Below are positions 1 to 6,717 of a DNA stretch of 11,213 bases, in pieces. Made by a program: the position numbers and the translations under genes. The notes under the pieces were generated by a model. That model made no database searches. It was not told the origin of the DNA and saw only the letters and a program-made list of their open reading frames with translations. The DNA lies in the NCBI GenBank assembly GCA_003140115.1, contig PLIQ01000457.1:2598-13810 (forward strand), written 5' to 3'. The stretch is from Actinomycetota bacterium. GTDB lineage: Bacteria > Actinomycetota > Actinomycetes > Streptosporangiales > Streptosporangiaceae. Within the stretch, counting starts at the first letter, position 1; the number at the start of each line of letters is the position of its first letter.

Positions 1-1
1 G

Positions 2-808
2 CGAGTGCGAGTGTTCGACGCCACCGTCTTCCTGCGCCGGGCGGTGGACGACGGCCCTTACGTCGTGGAGAGCGGGCGGCAGAGTTACGCGCGAGCCCAC
101 ATTCCCGGGGCCGCGTTCGCCGATATCCCTGGCGCGCTGTCCGACCCGGCGTCGCCGTTCGCGTTCACCCTTCCCGCGCCGGAGCACTTCGCCGCCGCGA
201 TCGGCGGCCTCGGCGTGGGCGACGGCTCGCACGTCGTCGCGTACGCGCAGGACGCGCCGATGTGGGCGACGCGGCTGTGGTGGCTGCTGCGCTACTTCGG
301 GCACGATGACACCAGCGTGCTCGACGGCGGGCTTGTCGCCTGGACGGCAGCAGAGGGCCCGGTCGAGTCGGGCGAGAGCACGTACCCGCCCGCGTCGTTC
401 ACCGCCCGCCCCAGGCCAGAACTCCTCGCCAGCCTGGCCGACGTCCGTGAGATCACCGAGGACGGGTCCGCCTGCCTGGTCAACGCCCTGTCCCCGGCGG
501 TGTTCCGCGGCGAGGGCCCCGGCGCCTACAGCCGCCCGGGCCGCATCCCGGGCAGCGTCAACGTGCCGTGGAACGGCCTGGTCGACGCGGCGACGAACCG
601 CTTCCGCCCGCCCGCCGAGCTCGCCGCCGCCCTCAACCACGGCGGCGTCCGCACGGACCGGCCGGTCATCGCCTACTGCGGCGGCGGCATCTCCGCGACG
701 GTCGACCTCTTCGCGCTCTCGCTGACCGGCCGTGACGACGCCCGGCTGTACGACGGCTCGCTGACCGAGTGGAGCGCCGACCCGGCGCTGCCCCTCGTCA
801 CCGGCTGA
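2..808 (+). CDS. Sulfurtransferase (3-mercaptopyruvate/thiosulfate sulfurtransferase family), 5'-truncated by the window edge
   Basis: Two rhodanese domains in tandem, the layout of the 3-mercaptopyruvate/thiosulfate sulfurtransferase (SseA-like) family, which moves a sulfane sulfur to thiol acceptors or cyanide through a cysteine persulfide. Counting from the GTG at position 5, the N-terminal inactive domain shows AHIPGAAFAD (31-40) and VLDGGLVAW (105-113). The C-terminal domain carries the active-site loop AYCGGGIS with Cys225. That six-residue loop (CGGGIS) is closer to mercaptopyruvate enzymes (CG-S/T-G-V-T) than to the CRKGVT loop of thiosulfate enzymes. The frame is open to the window edge and the first visible strand (VRVFDATVFL) normally lies about 20 residues into the protein, so the true start is upstream. 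Its last 11 bases overlap the end of the convergent PEP-utilizer gene. Family is clear; the substrate is not certain. Confidence 0.9.
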   Translation, partial: RVRVFDATVFLRRAVDDGPYVVESGRQSYARAHIPGAAFADIPGALSDPASPFAFTLPAPEHFAAAIGGLGVGDGSHVVAYAQDAPMWATRLWWLLRYFGHDDTSVLDGGLVAWTAAEGPVESGESTYPPASFTARPRPELLASLADVREITEDGSACLVNALSPAVFRGEGPGAYSRPGRIPGSVNVPWNGLVDAATNRFRPPAELAAALNHGGVRTDRPVIAYCGGGISATVDLFALSLTGRDDARLYDGSLTEWSADPALPLVTG

Positions 809-2564
809 CGCTAGAGATCGACGCGCGCTCGAGGATGGTCACGGTCCCGGTGTCGCCGTTCACTTCGATGAGCGCCCCGTCACCGATCCGCTTGGACGCC
901 TCGGTGACCGAGACAACGCAGGGAATGCCCAGCTCGCGGCTGACGATGGCGGCGTGCGAGAACGGCGCGCCCACATCGACGACGATGGCGGAGGCCGCGA
1001 CGAACAGCGGGGTCCAGGCCGGGTCCGTTATCGGGGCGATGAGGATCTCGCCTGGCTCGAGGGCCGACGGGTCGTCGGGGTCGGTGATGACGCGTGCCCG
1101 GCCCCGCGCTATGCCGGTGCAGCCGGAGACACCGATAATGACCTCGCCCGCCTCCGCCGGGGCGCTGGCCTGCGCTCCGCGCCGGGCCCACTGCTCGGAG
1201 TGCGGGGCGACCTCGTTGACCACGAACGGCGGCACGACCTCGAATAGGGCCAGGTAGGTATGCTCCCGCTCGCGCAGCCGCTCGGTGAACGCGGCCGGAT
1301 CAGCCAGATAGGCATCCAGCTCGTCGCGGAAGAGCATGAAGATCTGCTGGGGAGAATCGAGGTAGCCCGCCGCGGCGCCGCGCCGTCCCAGTTCCAGCGC
1401 TGGCAGCCGCAGCTCGTGCATCATCATCGCGGCCGTCGTGCGGGACCGCTCGCGGCCGCGCATCCACAGGCTGCCCGCGGCCAGCGCGGCCTCGAAGCCA
1501 GCTGCGGCGTTGGGATCTGCGGCGAGCAGTTCGCGGACGGTCCGCGCGGCAGCTTCGCGGTCGCCAGCCCGGTCGGCGTTCTTCGCCGAGGGCGCTTCCT
1601 CATCGTCGACGTGGCGCAGCCGGTCGATGGTGGCCACGGCGAGCGACGGTTTCAGGCCCCAGGTCAGCGCGCGGATCTCCCACTCGGCCGGGCCGCGGAA
1701 GTCCCACTCGGTCAAGAAGGCATCCAGCTGGTGACCGAACGCGGCGACCGCGGGCTCGTCGCTGACCTTGATCCGCTCGTACAGGTCCTCGAGGCCGACG
1801 TCGAACAGGGCGCTGAGGGCGGCGCTCTGGCGGATGCTGCGGCTTAGCGCCCACATGCGCGTGGACGGGCCAGTGGAGTCGACGTCGCCGATACCGCTGA
1901 CGAGGACGAGCGCGAGCTCCGGGCGCCCGATGACCTGGGCGATCTGGGCGAGCGCGCCGAGGCACACCCCGCCTTTCAGGCTCGACTCGATGTGGCGCTG
2001 GAACAGCGGGCGCAGCACGTCGTCGAAGCTCGTGATGCGGTGCCGAAGCTCGGCATCGGTGAGCGCGGTGATGTCGGGTCGTTCGCTGCGGATCTTCAGG
2101 ACCAGCTTGCGGTCGTCGTCGTACTCGGCCAGGCTCGTGGCGCCCAGCACCTTCTCCATCAGCCACGCGCCGGCCTTGGCCTGGTACTGCGGGTCATCGT
2201 CGAAGTCGCGACGCTCGCTGTCGTAGCTGGGGATGCCGGGCATGTCGCCGAAGTACTGCCGGTCGACCGCCTCAGGGCCCATGCCGGGGACGCGGACGCC
2301 GAACAGGCGCATCAGTGACATGTTGATGTAGAGGTAGCTGTCGAAGGCCGGGATGATGTTATGGTCCACCGCGGTGTCGTAGATGTCCTGGTCCCAGACG
2401 CCGCAGTTGACGAAGGCGTCGCGCCACCCTGCTTCCAGATTGTGCTGGAAACCCGCGGACGCGTTGAGCGGGCTGATGGGGTCGGGAAATATTTCGCCCA
2501 CGTTCGCCCGCGAGTACAGCGGATAGACCTTTGATGTGGCATCGCGGATCGGCCAGGAGTTCAT
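798..2564 (-). CDS. PEP-utilizing enzyme lacking an ATP-grasp domain: helical acceptor-type domain plus phosphohistidine (mobile) domain
   Basis: 588 aa. The C-terminus (about 475-580) is the swivelling PEP-utilizer mobile domain. FSHAAIVSRELGIPCVV contains His537, the residue that carries phosphate between sites in PEP synthase, PPDK and rifampin phosphotransferase. The N-terminal 470 residues resemble the helical middle domain of the rifampin-phosphotransferase/phenylphosphate-synthase group: DPISPLNASAG (28-38), FLTEWDFRGPAEWEI (283-297), WMRGRERSR (367-375), and ELGRRGAAAGYLD (391-403). No ATP-grasp domain is present, so it cannot load its own histidine from ATP and needs a partner; the PpdK-like gene at 8866 is the obvious candidate. 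The usual T-S-H is F-S-H here. The ATG start has GAGGAGG (2572-2578) seven bases upstream. Dyad site 1 lies 20 bases upstream of the start. Domain assignment is firm; the reaction and acceptor are unknown. Confidence 0.85.
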   Translation of the reverse strand: MNSWPIRDATSKVYPLYSRANVGEIFPDPISPLNASAGFQHNLEAGWRDAFVNCGVWDQDIYDTAVDHNIIPAFDSYLYINMSLMRLFGVRVPGMGPEAVDRQYFGDMPGIPSYDSERRDFDDDPQYQAKAGAWLMEKVLGATSLAEYDDDRKLVLKIRSERPDITALTDAELRHRITSFDDVLRPLFQRHIESSLKGGVCLGALAQIAQVIGRPELALVLVSGIGDVDSTGPSTRMWALSRSIRQSAALSALFDVGLEDLYERIKVSDEPAVAAFGHQLDAFLTEWDFRGPAEWEIRALTWGLKPSLAVATIDRLRHVDDEEAPSAKNADRAGDREAAARTVRELLAADPNAAAGFEAALAAGSLWMRGRERSRTTAAMMMHELRLPALELGRRGAAAGYLDSPQQIFMLFRDELDAYLADPAAFTERLREREHTYLALFEVVPPFVVNEVAPHSEQWARRGAQASAPAEAGEVIIGVSGCTGIARGRARVITDPDDPSALEPGEILIAPITDPAWTPLFVAASAIVVDVGAPFSHAAIVSRELGIPCVVSVTEASKRIGDGALIEVNGDTGTVTILERASISSVSR

Positions 2565-2571
2565 GGGCCAG

Positions 2572-2578
2572 CCTCCTC
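2572..2578 (-). promoter_or_regulatory. Shine-Dalgarno site of the PEP-utilizer gene
   Basis: On the minus strand this reads GAGGAGG, seven bases before the ATG at 2564. It fixes the start of the 588-aa protein. Confidence 0.8.
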
Positions 2579-2583
2579 AATTT

Positions 2584-2601
2584 TGTGAACGTCTAGTCGC
2601 A
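2584..2601. promoter_or_regulatory. Dyad operator candidate, site 1 (TGTGA-N8-TCGCA), upstream of the PEP-utilizer gene
   Basis: TGTGA-ACGTCTAG-TCGCA is an 18-bp imperfect inverted repeat (TGYGA-N8-TCRCA). It is identical in its ten arm bases to sites at 2685 and 6700. On the minus strand a possible promoter (TTGGGC at 2619-2614, 18-bp spacer, TAGACG at 2595-2590) would put its -10 box inside the site, which suggests repression. That promoter is weak; the dyad is the stronger observation. Confidence 0.65.
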
Positions 2602-2644
2602 AGCCTGGTCCTTGCCCAAGCCGCTGTCAAGCCCTGACTCAGCA

Positions 2645-2673
2645 TTGAACCGGGTCGTCGAAGATGATAGACA
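2645..2673 (+). promoter_or_regulatory. Possible surE promoter
   Basis: TTGAAC (2645-2650), a 17-bp spacer and TAGACA (2668-2673) make a weak housekeeping-type promoter pointing at surE. Transcription would start near 2680, just before dyad site 3. The -10 lacks the final T, so this is tentative. Confidence 0.3.
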
Positions 2674-2684
2674 GCTACTAGCTA

Positions 2685-2702
2685 TGTGACACTCAAGTCG
2701 CA
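2685..2702. promoter_or_regulatory. Dyad operator candidate, site 3 (TGTGA-N8-TCGCA), upstream of surE
   Basis: TGTGA-CACTCAAG-TCGCA has the same arms and spacing as sites 1 and 2. It lies 69 bases before the surE start, just downstream of a possible promoter, where a bound repressor would block transcription. It shares AAGTCGCAA/TAGTCGCAA-type flanks with site 1, 101 bp away. Confidence 0.65.
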
Positions 2703-2771
2703 ACCGCGAGCGAGCCGGACGGCGGTCGCGGGGTCTGGCCTCGCGAGTGACCGGCCATCGGAAGGCAACCT

Positions 2772-3572
2772 ATGCGCATCCTCGTCACGAACGACGACGG
2801 CATCGACGCTCCGGGCCTGGCGGCCCTTGTCGGACGGCTCGTGGCAGCTGACCACGACGTAGCTGTCGCCGCGCCCTCTAGCGAGCGCAGCGGGAGCGGC
2901 ACGTCGCTGGGCGGCGTCGACGACGGTACGCCGATATCCGTGACAGATCATGTCCTGCCGGCCGCCCCGTCGGTACCCGCCGTCGCCATCGACGGGCCAC
3001 CGGGCCTTGCTGTCCTCGCCGCCTGTGTCGGCGCTCTCGGCGAGCCTCCGGACGCGGTCATCAGCGGCATCAACGCCGGCCCCAACACCGGCCGGTCGCT
3101 GTTGTTTTCCGGCACGGTCGGGGCCGCCCTCACGGGCGCCATGCTCGGGCGCAGCGCCATGGCAGTGAGCTGCGGGTTCCTGCCTGAGGCGCGCTTCGAC
3201 ACGGCCGCGGAGGTCGCCTGCGCGGCGGTTCCGCTGCTGGCTCGCCGCGAGATGCGAGGTACCGTGCTCAACCTGAACGTGCCCGACGTGAGCCTCGGCC
3301 AGATCAAGGGCGTCGAGAACGGCCCGCTCGGCCACCGGGGCAGGATCCGGTACTCCATCGAGCGCACCGGCTCGCAGCTGACGGTCCGGCCGTACTTGAC
3401 CGACCCGGCCGACCTCGATCACGCCAGTGACGCCGGGCTTCTCCATGCCGGATACGTGTCGGCCACGCTGCTGCGGGCGGCGCTCGGTGAGCTTGACAGT
3501 GCGCCGGTGACCGAACTGCTCCGCCGCGCCCTTACCAGCGAAGCATCGTCGCCTGCCGCCCACGCCAGGTGA
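2772..3572 (+). CDS. surE: SurE-family 5'/3'-nucleotidase (phosphatase)
   Basis: 266 aa, the usual SurE length. SurE enzymes are cytoplasmic, metal-dependent phosphatases that hydrolyse nucleoside monophosphates and some other phosphate esters. The metal site is intact: NDDG (7-10, with Asp8 and Asp9), Ser40 in APSSERSG, and Asn101 in SGINAGPNTG. The family motif FSGTVGAALTGAMLG follows. The ATG at 2772 has GGAAGG (2759-2764) seven bases upstream. It is divergent from the PEP-utilizer gene, with its own copy of the shared dyad. It is usually a housekeeping or stationary-phase gene near pcm; here it sits with P450 and dikinase genes, so a pathway-specific phosphatase role is possible but inferred. 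It ends nine bases from the convergent MarR gene. Confidence 0.92.
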   Translation: MRILVTNDDGIDAPGLAALVGRLVAADHDVAVAAPSSERSGSGTSLGGVDDGTPISVTDHVLPAAPSVPAVAIDGPPGLAVLAACVGALGEPPDAVISGINAGPNTGRSLLFSGTVGAALTGAMLGRSAMAVSCGFLPEARFDTAAEVACAAVPLLARREMRGTVLNLNVPDVSLGQIKGVENGPLGHRGRIRYSIERTGSQLTVRPYLTDPADLDHASDAGLLHAGYVSATLLRAALGELDSAPVTELLRRALTSEASSPAAHAR

Positions 3573-3581
3573 CCGCCGACG

Positions 3582-4028
3582 TCACCACGCTGGGCGGAGC
3601 CGGCCCGGTGGTACGACCGCCTGCAGGGCTGACTGCAAGGCGGCCAGGGCGGGGGTGCCGAGCTGGCGTCTCCAGGCGTCGGTGGTGTCGGCGGCAGCCT
3701 GCTCGGCGGCCCGGGTGCACGCCCAGCCGCGTTCGGTGAGCTTCAGGATCCGGGACCGGGCGTCACGGGGATCGGCCTCGCGGATGACATACCCGCGCTG
3801 CACGAGCTGCTCGACGAGCTGGCTGGCGGCCTGCTTGGTCACACCCAGGTAGTCGGCGACGTCGATCATCGTGGCGTCGCCCGCACTGATCCGGACGAAG
3901 GCGAAGCCGTGCGCTGGTCGGACATCAGTGAAGCCGCGCTCGGCTAGCCCGTGCTGGATCCCGTCAATAACCTGCGTCGCAGCGCCGAGGACGAGCATTG
4001 CGACCGCTACGCCGCTGTCATCAGTCAT
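3582..4028 (-). CDS. MarR-family transcriptional regulator
   Basis: 148 aa, typical MarR size. The winged helix spans about 50-105: a recognition-helix segment DVADYLGVTKQAASQLVEQLVQRGYV, written here as DVADYLGVTKQ (56-66) followed by AASQLVEQL, then the wing DPRDARSRILKLTERG with the conserved D-x-R-D core. MarR proteins bind palindromes as dimers and are often released by phenolic or similar small ligands. It is divergent from the cupin gene; the 70-bp gap holds two matching palindromes, so autoregulation and control of the cupin are likely. No Shine-Dalgarno sequence precedes the ATG and no other in-frame start lies before the stop at 4050-4052, so it may be leaderless or weakly translated. 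Ligand unknown. Confidence 0.88.
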   Translation of the reverse strand: MTDDSGVAVAMLVLGAATQVIDGIQHGLAERGFTDVRPAHGFAFVRISAGDATMIDVADYLGVTKQAASQLVEQLVQRGYVIREADPRDARSRILKLTERGWACTRAAEQAAADTTDAWRRQLGTPALAALQSALQAVVPPGRLRPAW

Positions 4029-4037
4029 GAGGACAGT

Positions 4038-4053
4038 TTGACATGTAGGTCAA
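4038..4053. promoter_or_regulatory. Likely MarR operator, palindrome A
   Basis: TTGACATGTAGGTCAA: perfect 5-bp arms TTGAC/GTCAA around six bases, 10 bp upstream of the MarR start. The same motif recurs 21 bp away. The first six bases also match a -35 consensus (TTGACA) toward the cupin, but no good -10 follows at 16-18 bp. Confidence 0.65.
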
Positions 4054-4058
4054 TCTGC

Positions 4059-4074
4059 TTGACCATGTAGTCAG
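4059..4074. promoter_or_regulatory. Likely MarR operator, palindrome B
   Basis: TTGACCATGTAGTCAG: TTGAC-N6-GTCAG, one arm base away from palindrome A and exactly 21 bp (two helical turns) from it. A third TTGACCAT half-site begins a further 21 bp on, at 4080, just before the cupin ribosome binding site. Confidence 0.6.
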
Positions 4075-4089
4075 GCAACTTGACCATCC

Positions 4090-4095
4090 GGAGGA
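4090..4095 (+). promoter_or_regulatory. Shine-Dalgarno site of the cupin gene
   Basis: GGAGGA lies three bases before the GTG at 4099 (GGAGG four bases before). The spacing is short but there is no better start nearby. Confidence 0.6.
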
Positions 4096-4098
4096 CCC

Positions 4099-4470
4099 GT
4101 GCCAGTCATTCGCTCCGCCGACGCCACCGTGCACCAGGTGCACGGCAGCACATTCAGTTCGTTCGCAGCGCCGTCACGAGGCAGCGCGCAGCTTTGCGCT
4201 TGGCAGTTGAAGGTGCCCGCCGGCCTGCGCGGAGTCGCCCACCGGCCCACCCGGGAGGAGGTGCTGCTCCTGCTCGAAGGGGAACTCACCGTCACGCTGG
4301 ACGGGATAGCCGCTGTCCTCGCCGCGGGTGACGTCGTCCTCGTGCCCGCCGACAGCGAGTTGCGCCTGGACGGCGGGACAGCCGGTGCCACAGCCTGGGT
4401 AACGACGACGCCCGGTCTCGAGGCGGTCATGGCCGACGGCAGCCGGATCGCGCCCCCGTGGGCGAACTGA
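4099..4470 (+). CDS. Small single-domain cupin protein with degenerate metal site
   Basis: 123 aa. It has the cupin beta-barrel pattern: motif 1 around VAHRPTREEVLLLLEGELTV (His48, Glu53/54, Gly61) and motif 2 AGDVVLVPADSELRL (76-90). A standard cupin binds metal with two His and a Glu in motif 1 and one His in motif 2. Here the second His of motif 1 is replaced (HRP instead of HxH) and the motif-2 His is absent, so a metal-dependent reaction looks unlikely. A binding or sensory role is possible. It starts at GTG, is divergent from the MarR gene and shares its operator region, so it is the probable MarR target. It is convergent with the winged-helix gene, with 54 bases between the ends and no clear terminator. 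Confidence 0.75.
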   Translation: MPVIRSADATVHQVHGSTFSSFAAPSRGSAQLCAWQLKVPAGLRGVAHRPTREEVLLLLEGELTVTLDGIAAVLAAGDVVLVPADSELRLDGGTAGATAWVTTTPGLEAVMADGSRIAPPWAN

Positions 4471-4524
4471 GACCGCCCGGAATCCCCGAAGACACCGCAG
4501 GCGGGATCCAGGCAGAGCCGCAGG

Positions 4525-5139
4525 TCAGCCCTCGTCGGCCGCGCCACGCTCGCGCCCGGCAGACAGCAGCAGGTCCTGGTGCAGCTCCATCCAGATGTCG
4601 TGATAGGAGTCGGCCATCGGACGGGCGAAGGCGGCCTTGTCGCCGCGGCGCACCCGGTCCAGGGCCGCGGCGAGCCTTACCGGGTAGTTGGCGAACCGCG
4701 GCAGCGCCTTGTCGAGCGGCTCCAGGACGCAGGCCAGGAGCTGCTGGTGGACCCCAGCTAGCTGCGAGATCACCCCGGCGTCGTAGTCGGGGTCGGCGTG
4801 ATCGTTCGGCTGCCCGTCCGGCCGCAGCTGCCAGCTCTGGCAGACCCGCTTGAACTCACCGTTCACCGGGAGGAACTCCGCGTAGGAGGCGGCCAGGGCC
4901 GCCGCGGCATCGCGCGTGCCGGGGTCCTCGGCCAGTTGCTCCGCGTGCGCCTGCTTACCGGCGGGAGTGAGCAACGCTCCGGCCACGCGCCCCTCCCGCA
5001 TCCTCACCAGGCCCTGCCCGGCAAGCCGGCCCAGGATCTCGTCGGCCTGGGTGGCCGGCAGGCCGGTCTGCGCGCTGAGGGTGGCCAGCGGGGTCAGGCC
5101 CTTGACCCGCAGCGCGTGCAGGACCAGGAAGTCGCTCAC
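4525..5139 (-). CDS. Winged-helix domain protein of unknown function, translationally coupled to the CoA ligase
   Basis: 204 aa. Residues 3-70 look like a winged helix: FLVLHALRVKGLTPLATLSA, then TGLPATQADEILGRLAGQGL as the recognition region, and the wing REGRVAGALLTPAGKQAHAE. The remaining 130 residues are mostly helical (for example SYHDIWMELHQDLLLSAGRE at 178-197), and I do not recognise this part. The GTG start overlaps the ligase stop by four bases (GTGA, 5136-5139) and has AAGGAG (5150-5145) five bases upstream, so translational coupling is expected. It could be a transcription factor, but similar LRVKG-type winged helices may also act as protein-binding modules near PEP-utilizer enzymes; that link is from memory and uncertain. 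It is a candidate reader of the TGTGA-N8-TCGCA sites. Confidence 0.7.
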   Translation of the reverse strand: MSDFLVLHALRVKGLTPLATLSAQTGLPATQADEILGRLAGQGLVRMREGRVAGALLTPAGKQAHAEQLAEDPGTRDAAAALAASYAEFLPVNGEFKRVCQSWQLRPDGQPNDHADPDYDAGVISQLAGVHQQLLACVLEPLDKALPRFANYPVRLAAALDRVRRGDKAAFARPMADSYHDIWMELHQDLLLSAGRERGAADEG

Positions 5140-6659
5140 GAAGTCTCCTTGATGGACGTGACCAGGGCACGCACGCTCTCCGGGCTCAGCTTGCCGTTAG
5201 GGCGGCGCGGCAGGCGGTCGGCTACGAGCACCCGCCGTGGCGTCTTGTAGTGCGCGAGCCGCTCGCGGCACAGCTCGACGAGCTTCTCGGTCAACGCCCA
5301 CGAGTCGGTTCCGGGTCGCGGTTCGACGACGGCGACGACGCGCTCCCCGAACTCGGGATCAGGCTCGCCGACCACCGCCGCGTCTACGACGTCTGGGTGG
5401 GTGAGCAGCACGGCTTCGATCTCGGCGGGGTAGATGTTGACGCCACCGGAAATGATCGTGCTCGTCTCGCGCCCGACCAGGAATACGAAGCCGTCCGTGT
5501 CGACGTAGCCGAGATCGCCCATGCTGCGCAGCTGGGGAGCCTCACCGTCGCCGGCGCTGCGGTAGGCCAAGCCCGCGGGCGCGGCGAAGCATACCCGGCC
5601 CGCCTGCCCGGCGGGCAGCTCGTTATCGTCCGGGCCGGTGACGTGAACACGCGCTCCTGACAGCGGACGGCCGACGGAGCCGGGCTGGGTGAGGGCCTCG
5701 CCGGGCGAGATATAGGTATGCCCGTATCCCTCGGAGGCCCCGTAATACTCGTGCAGGATCGGCCCCCACCAGGCCATGATGTCCAGCTTGACCTGGGGCG
5801 GGCATGGCGCTCCCGAGGTGAAGGCCACCCGGTGGGTGGGGACCGGAGCGCCGCGCTCGGCGGGGCTCAGTCGCAGGAACCGGATGAGCATGGTCGGCAC
5901 CCACTGCGAGTGGGTCACGCCGTGCGTGCGCATCGCGGCCAGGGCGGCGGCCGCGTCGAAGCGTTCCAGGCACACCACCGTCCCGCCCGCCGCCAGCGTG
6001 ATCAGCTGGAAGGTGAACGGTGCCGCGTGGTAGGACGGGGCGGGCGAGAGCAGCACGATCCCGGCGTCGATGCCCAGCCGGTCGGTCAGTTCGGCGTGGC
6101 GCGGCGGCGCGGCGGCGGGATGCACCCCGAGCAACTTCTGGCGGAAGGCCTTGGGACGCCCCGTCGTACCTCCGCTGTACAGGACCCGCGCGCCGAGGGA
6201 CTCATCGTCGATCGGCGTCTCGGCCTGGGACGACATCGCGACGCGCAGGTCGGCAAAGCCCTCCGGGATCTTCGGGTCGCCGTCGACGCACCACGCCGCG
6301 ATCCCGCCGAGGTCGCCGGCCACGGTGGCCAGGCTGGCGGCGATCGCCGCGCTGGTGATCAGGGCACGCGGCCGGGCGTCGGCGAGCAGCTGCGCGAGCT
6401 CCGCCGGCTTGAGGTGCCAGTTCAGCGGCGTCACGTATAGCCCTGACCGCATGCCGGCCGCGACGACGACCGGCCATTCGATCCGGTTCTCCAGCACCAG
6501 CGTTACGGTGTCGCCGGTGCCTATCCCGTGCTGTCGGAACAGGTGCGCCAGCCGGTTGGACGCGCGATCCAGCTGCGAGTACGTCAGCGTCTGCCCCGAG
6601 CCAGCCATGATGTAGGCGACCCGGTCCGGGTACCGGTCGGCGACAGCGGGCGGGTACAC
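5136..6659 (-). CDS. AMP-dependent acyl-CoA synthetase/ligase (class I adenylate-forming enzyme)
   Basis: 507 aa from the start chosen here. It activates a carboxylic acid as acyl-AMP and transfers it to CoA. Motifs, numbered from that start: P-loop YSGGTTGRPKA (161-171), YYGASEG (305-311, Ser where YGxTE is usual), GDLGYVDTDG (381-390), hinge VGRETSTIISGG, and the C-terminal catalytic Lys490 in RRPNGKLS. An open frame extends to a TTG at 6728, but the GTG at 6657-6659 has AGGAGA (6672-6667) seven bases upstream, and family members begin at this 'M-YPxxxA' segment. The extension would also run through dyad site 2. A possible -10 (TACTTT, 6693-6688) precedes it. The PxYHAAP segment is common in ligases for steroid side chains and fatty acids, but the substrate is not predictable. 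Confidence 0.9.
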   Translation of the reverse strand: MYPPAVADRYPDRVAYIMAGSGQTLTYSQLDRASNRLAHLFRQHGIGTGDTVTLVLENRIEWPVVVAAGMRSGLYVTPLNWHLKPAELAQLLADARPRALITSAAIAASLATVAGDLGGIAAWCVDGDPKIPEGFADLRVAMSSQAETPIDDESLGARVLYSGGTTGRPKAFRQKLLGVHPAAAPPRHAELTDRLGIDAGIVLLSPAPSYHAAPFTFQLITLAAGGTVVCLERFDAAAALAAMRTHGVTHSQWVPTMLIRFLRLSPAERGAPVPTHRVAFTSGAPCPPQVKLDIMAWWGPILHEYYGASEGYGHTYISPGEALTQPGSVGRPLSGARVHVTGPDDNELPAGQAGRVCFAAPAGLAYRSAGDGEAPQLRSMGDLGYVDTDGFVFLVGRETSTIISGGVNIYPAEIEAVLLTHPDVVDAAVVGEPDPEFGERVVAVVEPRPGTDSWALTEKLVELCRERLAHYKTPRRVLVADRLPRRPNGKLSPESVRALVTSIKETS

Positions 6660-6666
6660 GCGGGTT

Positions 6667-6672
6667 TCTCCT
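6667..6672 (-). promoter_or_regulatory. Shine-Dalgarno site that decides the CoA ligase start
   Basis: AGGAGA on the minus strand, seven bases before the GTG at 6659. No comparable site precedes the upstream TTG at 6728. Confidence 0.75.
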
Positions 6673-6699
6673 GTCCCAGAGTGCTCGAAAGTAAAAGTT

Positions 6700-6717
6700 T
6701 GTGAATGCTGCGTCGCA
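6700..6717. promoter_or_regulatory. Dyad operator candidate, site 2 (TGTGA-N8-TCGCA), upstream of the CoA ligase
   Basis: TGTGA-ATGCTGCG-TCGCA. Arms and spacing are identical to sites 1 and 3. With site 1 it also shares the flank TTTGTGAA. It lies 40 bases upstream of the ligase start and would overlap the -35/-10 spacer if TACTTT (6693-6688, minus strand) is the -10 box. Confidence 0.65.

Noticed and set aside
2584..2702. The TGTGA dyads as ordinary CRP/GlxR sites
   Set aside because: CRP-type sites have a 6-bp spacer and TCACA right arm; these have 8 bp and TCGCA in all four copies, so another regulator is more likely, though CRP binding was not excluded.
2682..3563. A 293-codon open frame antisense to surE
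   Set aside because: surE has complete catalytic motifs on the other strand; the antisense product is Arg/Gly-rich with no recognisable motif and arises from the third-position GC bias. It would also run into dyad site 3.
4038..4066. TTGACA at 4038 as the -35 box of a cupin promoter
   Set aside because: No TAnnnT-like -10 element lies 16-18 bp downstream, and the hexamer is better explained as one arm of the palindrome.
4471..4524. A terminator between the convergent cupin and winged-helix genes
   Set aside because: Only a weak 5-bp CCGCC/GGCGG pairing with a long loop was found, with no T-run on either strand.
5718..6440. A 240-codon open frame antisense to the CoA ligase
   Set aside because: It lies wholly inside the ligase, has low-complexity composition rich in Gly, Arg and His, and has no plausible ribosome binding site or family motif.
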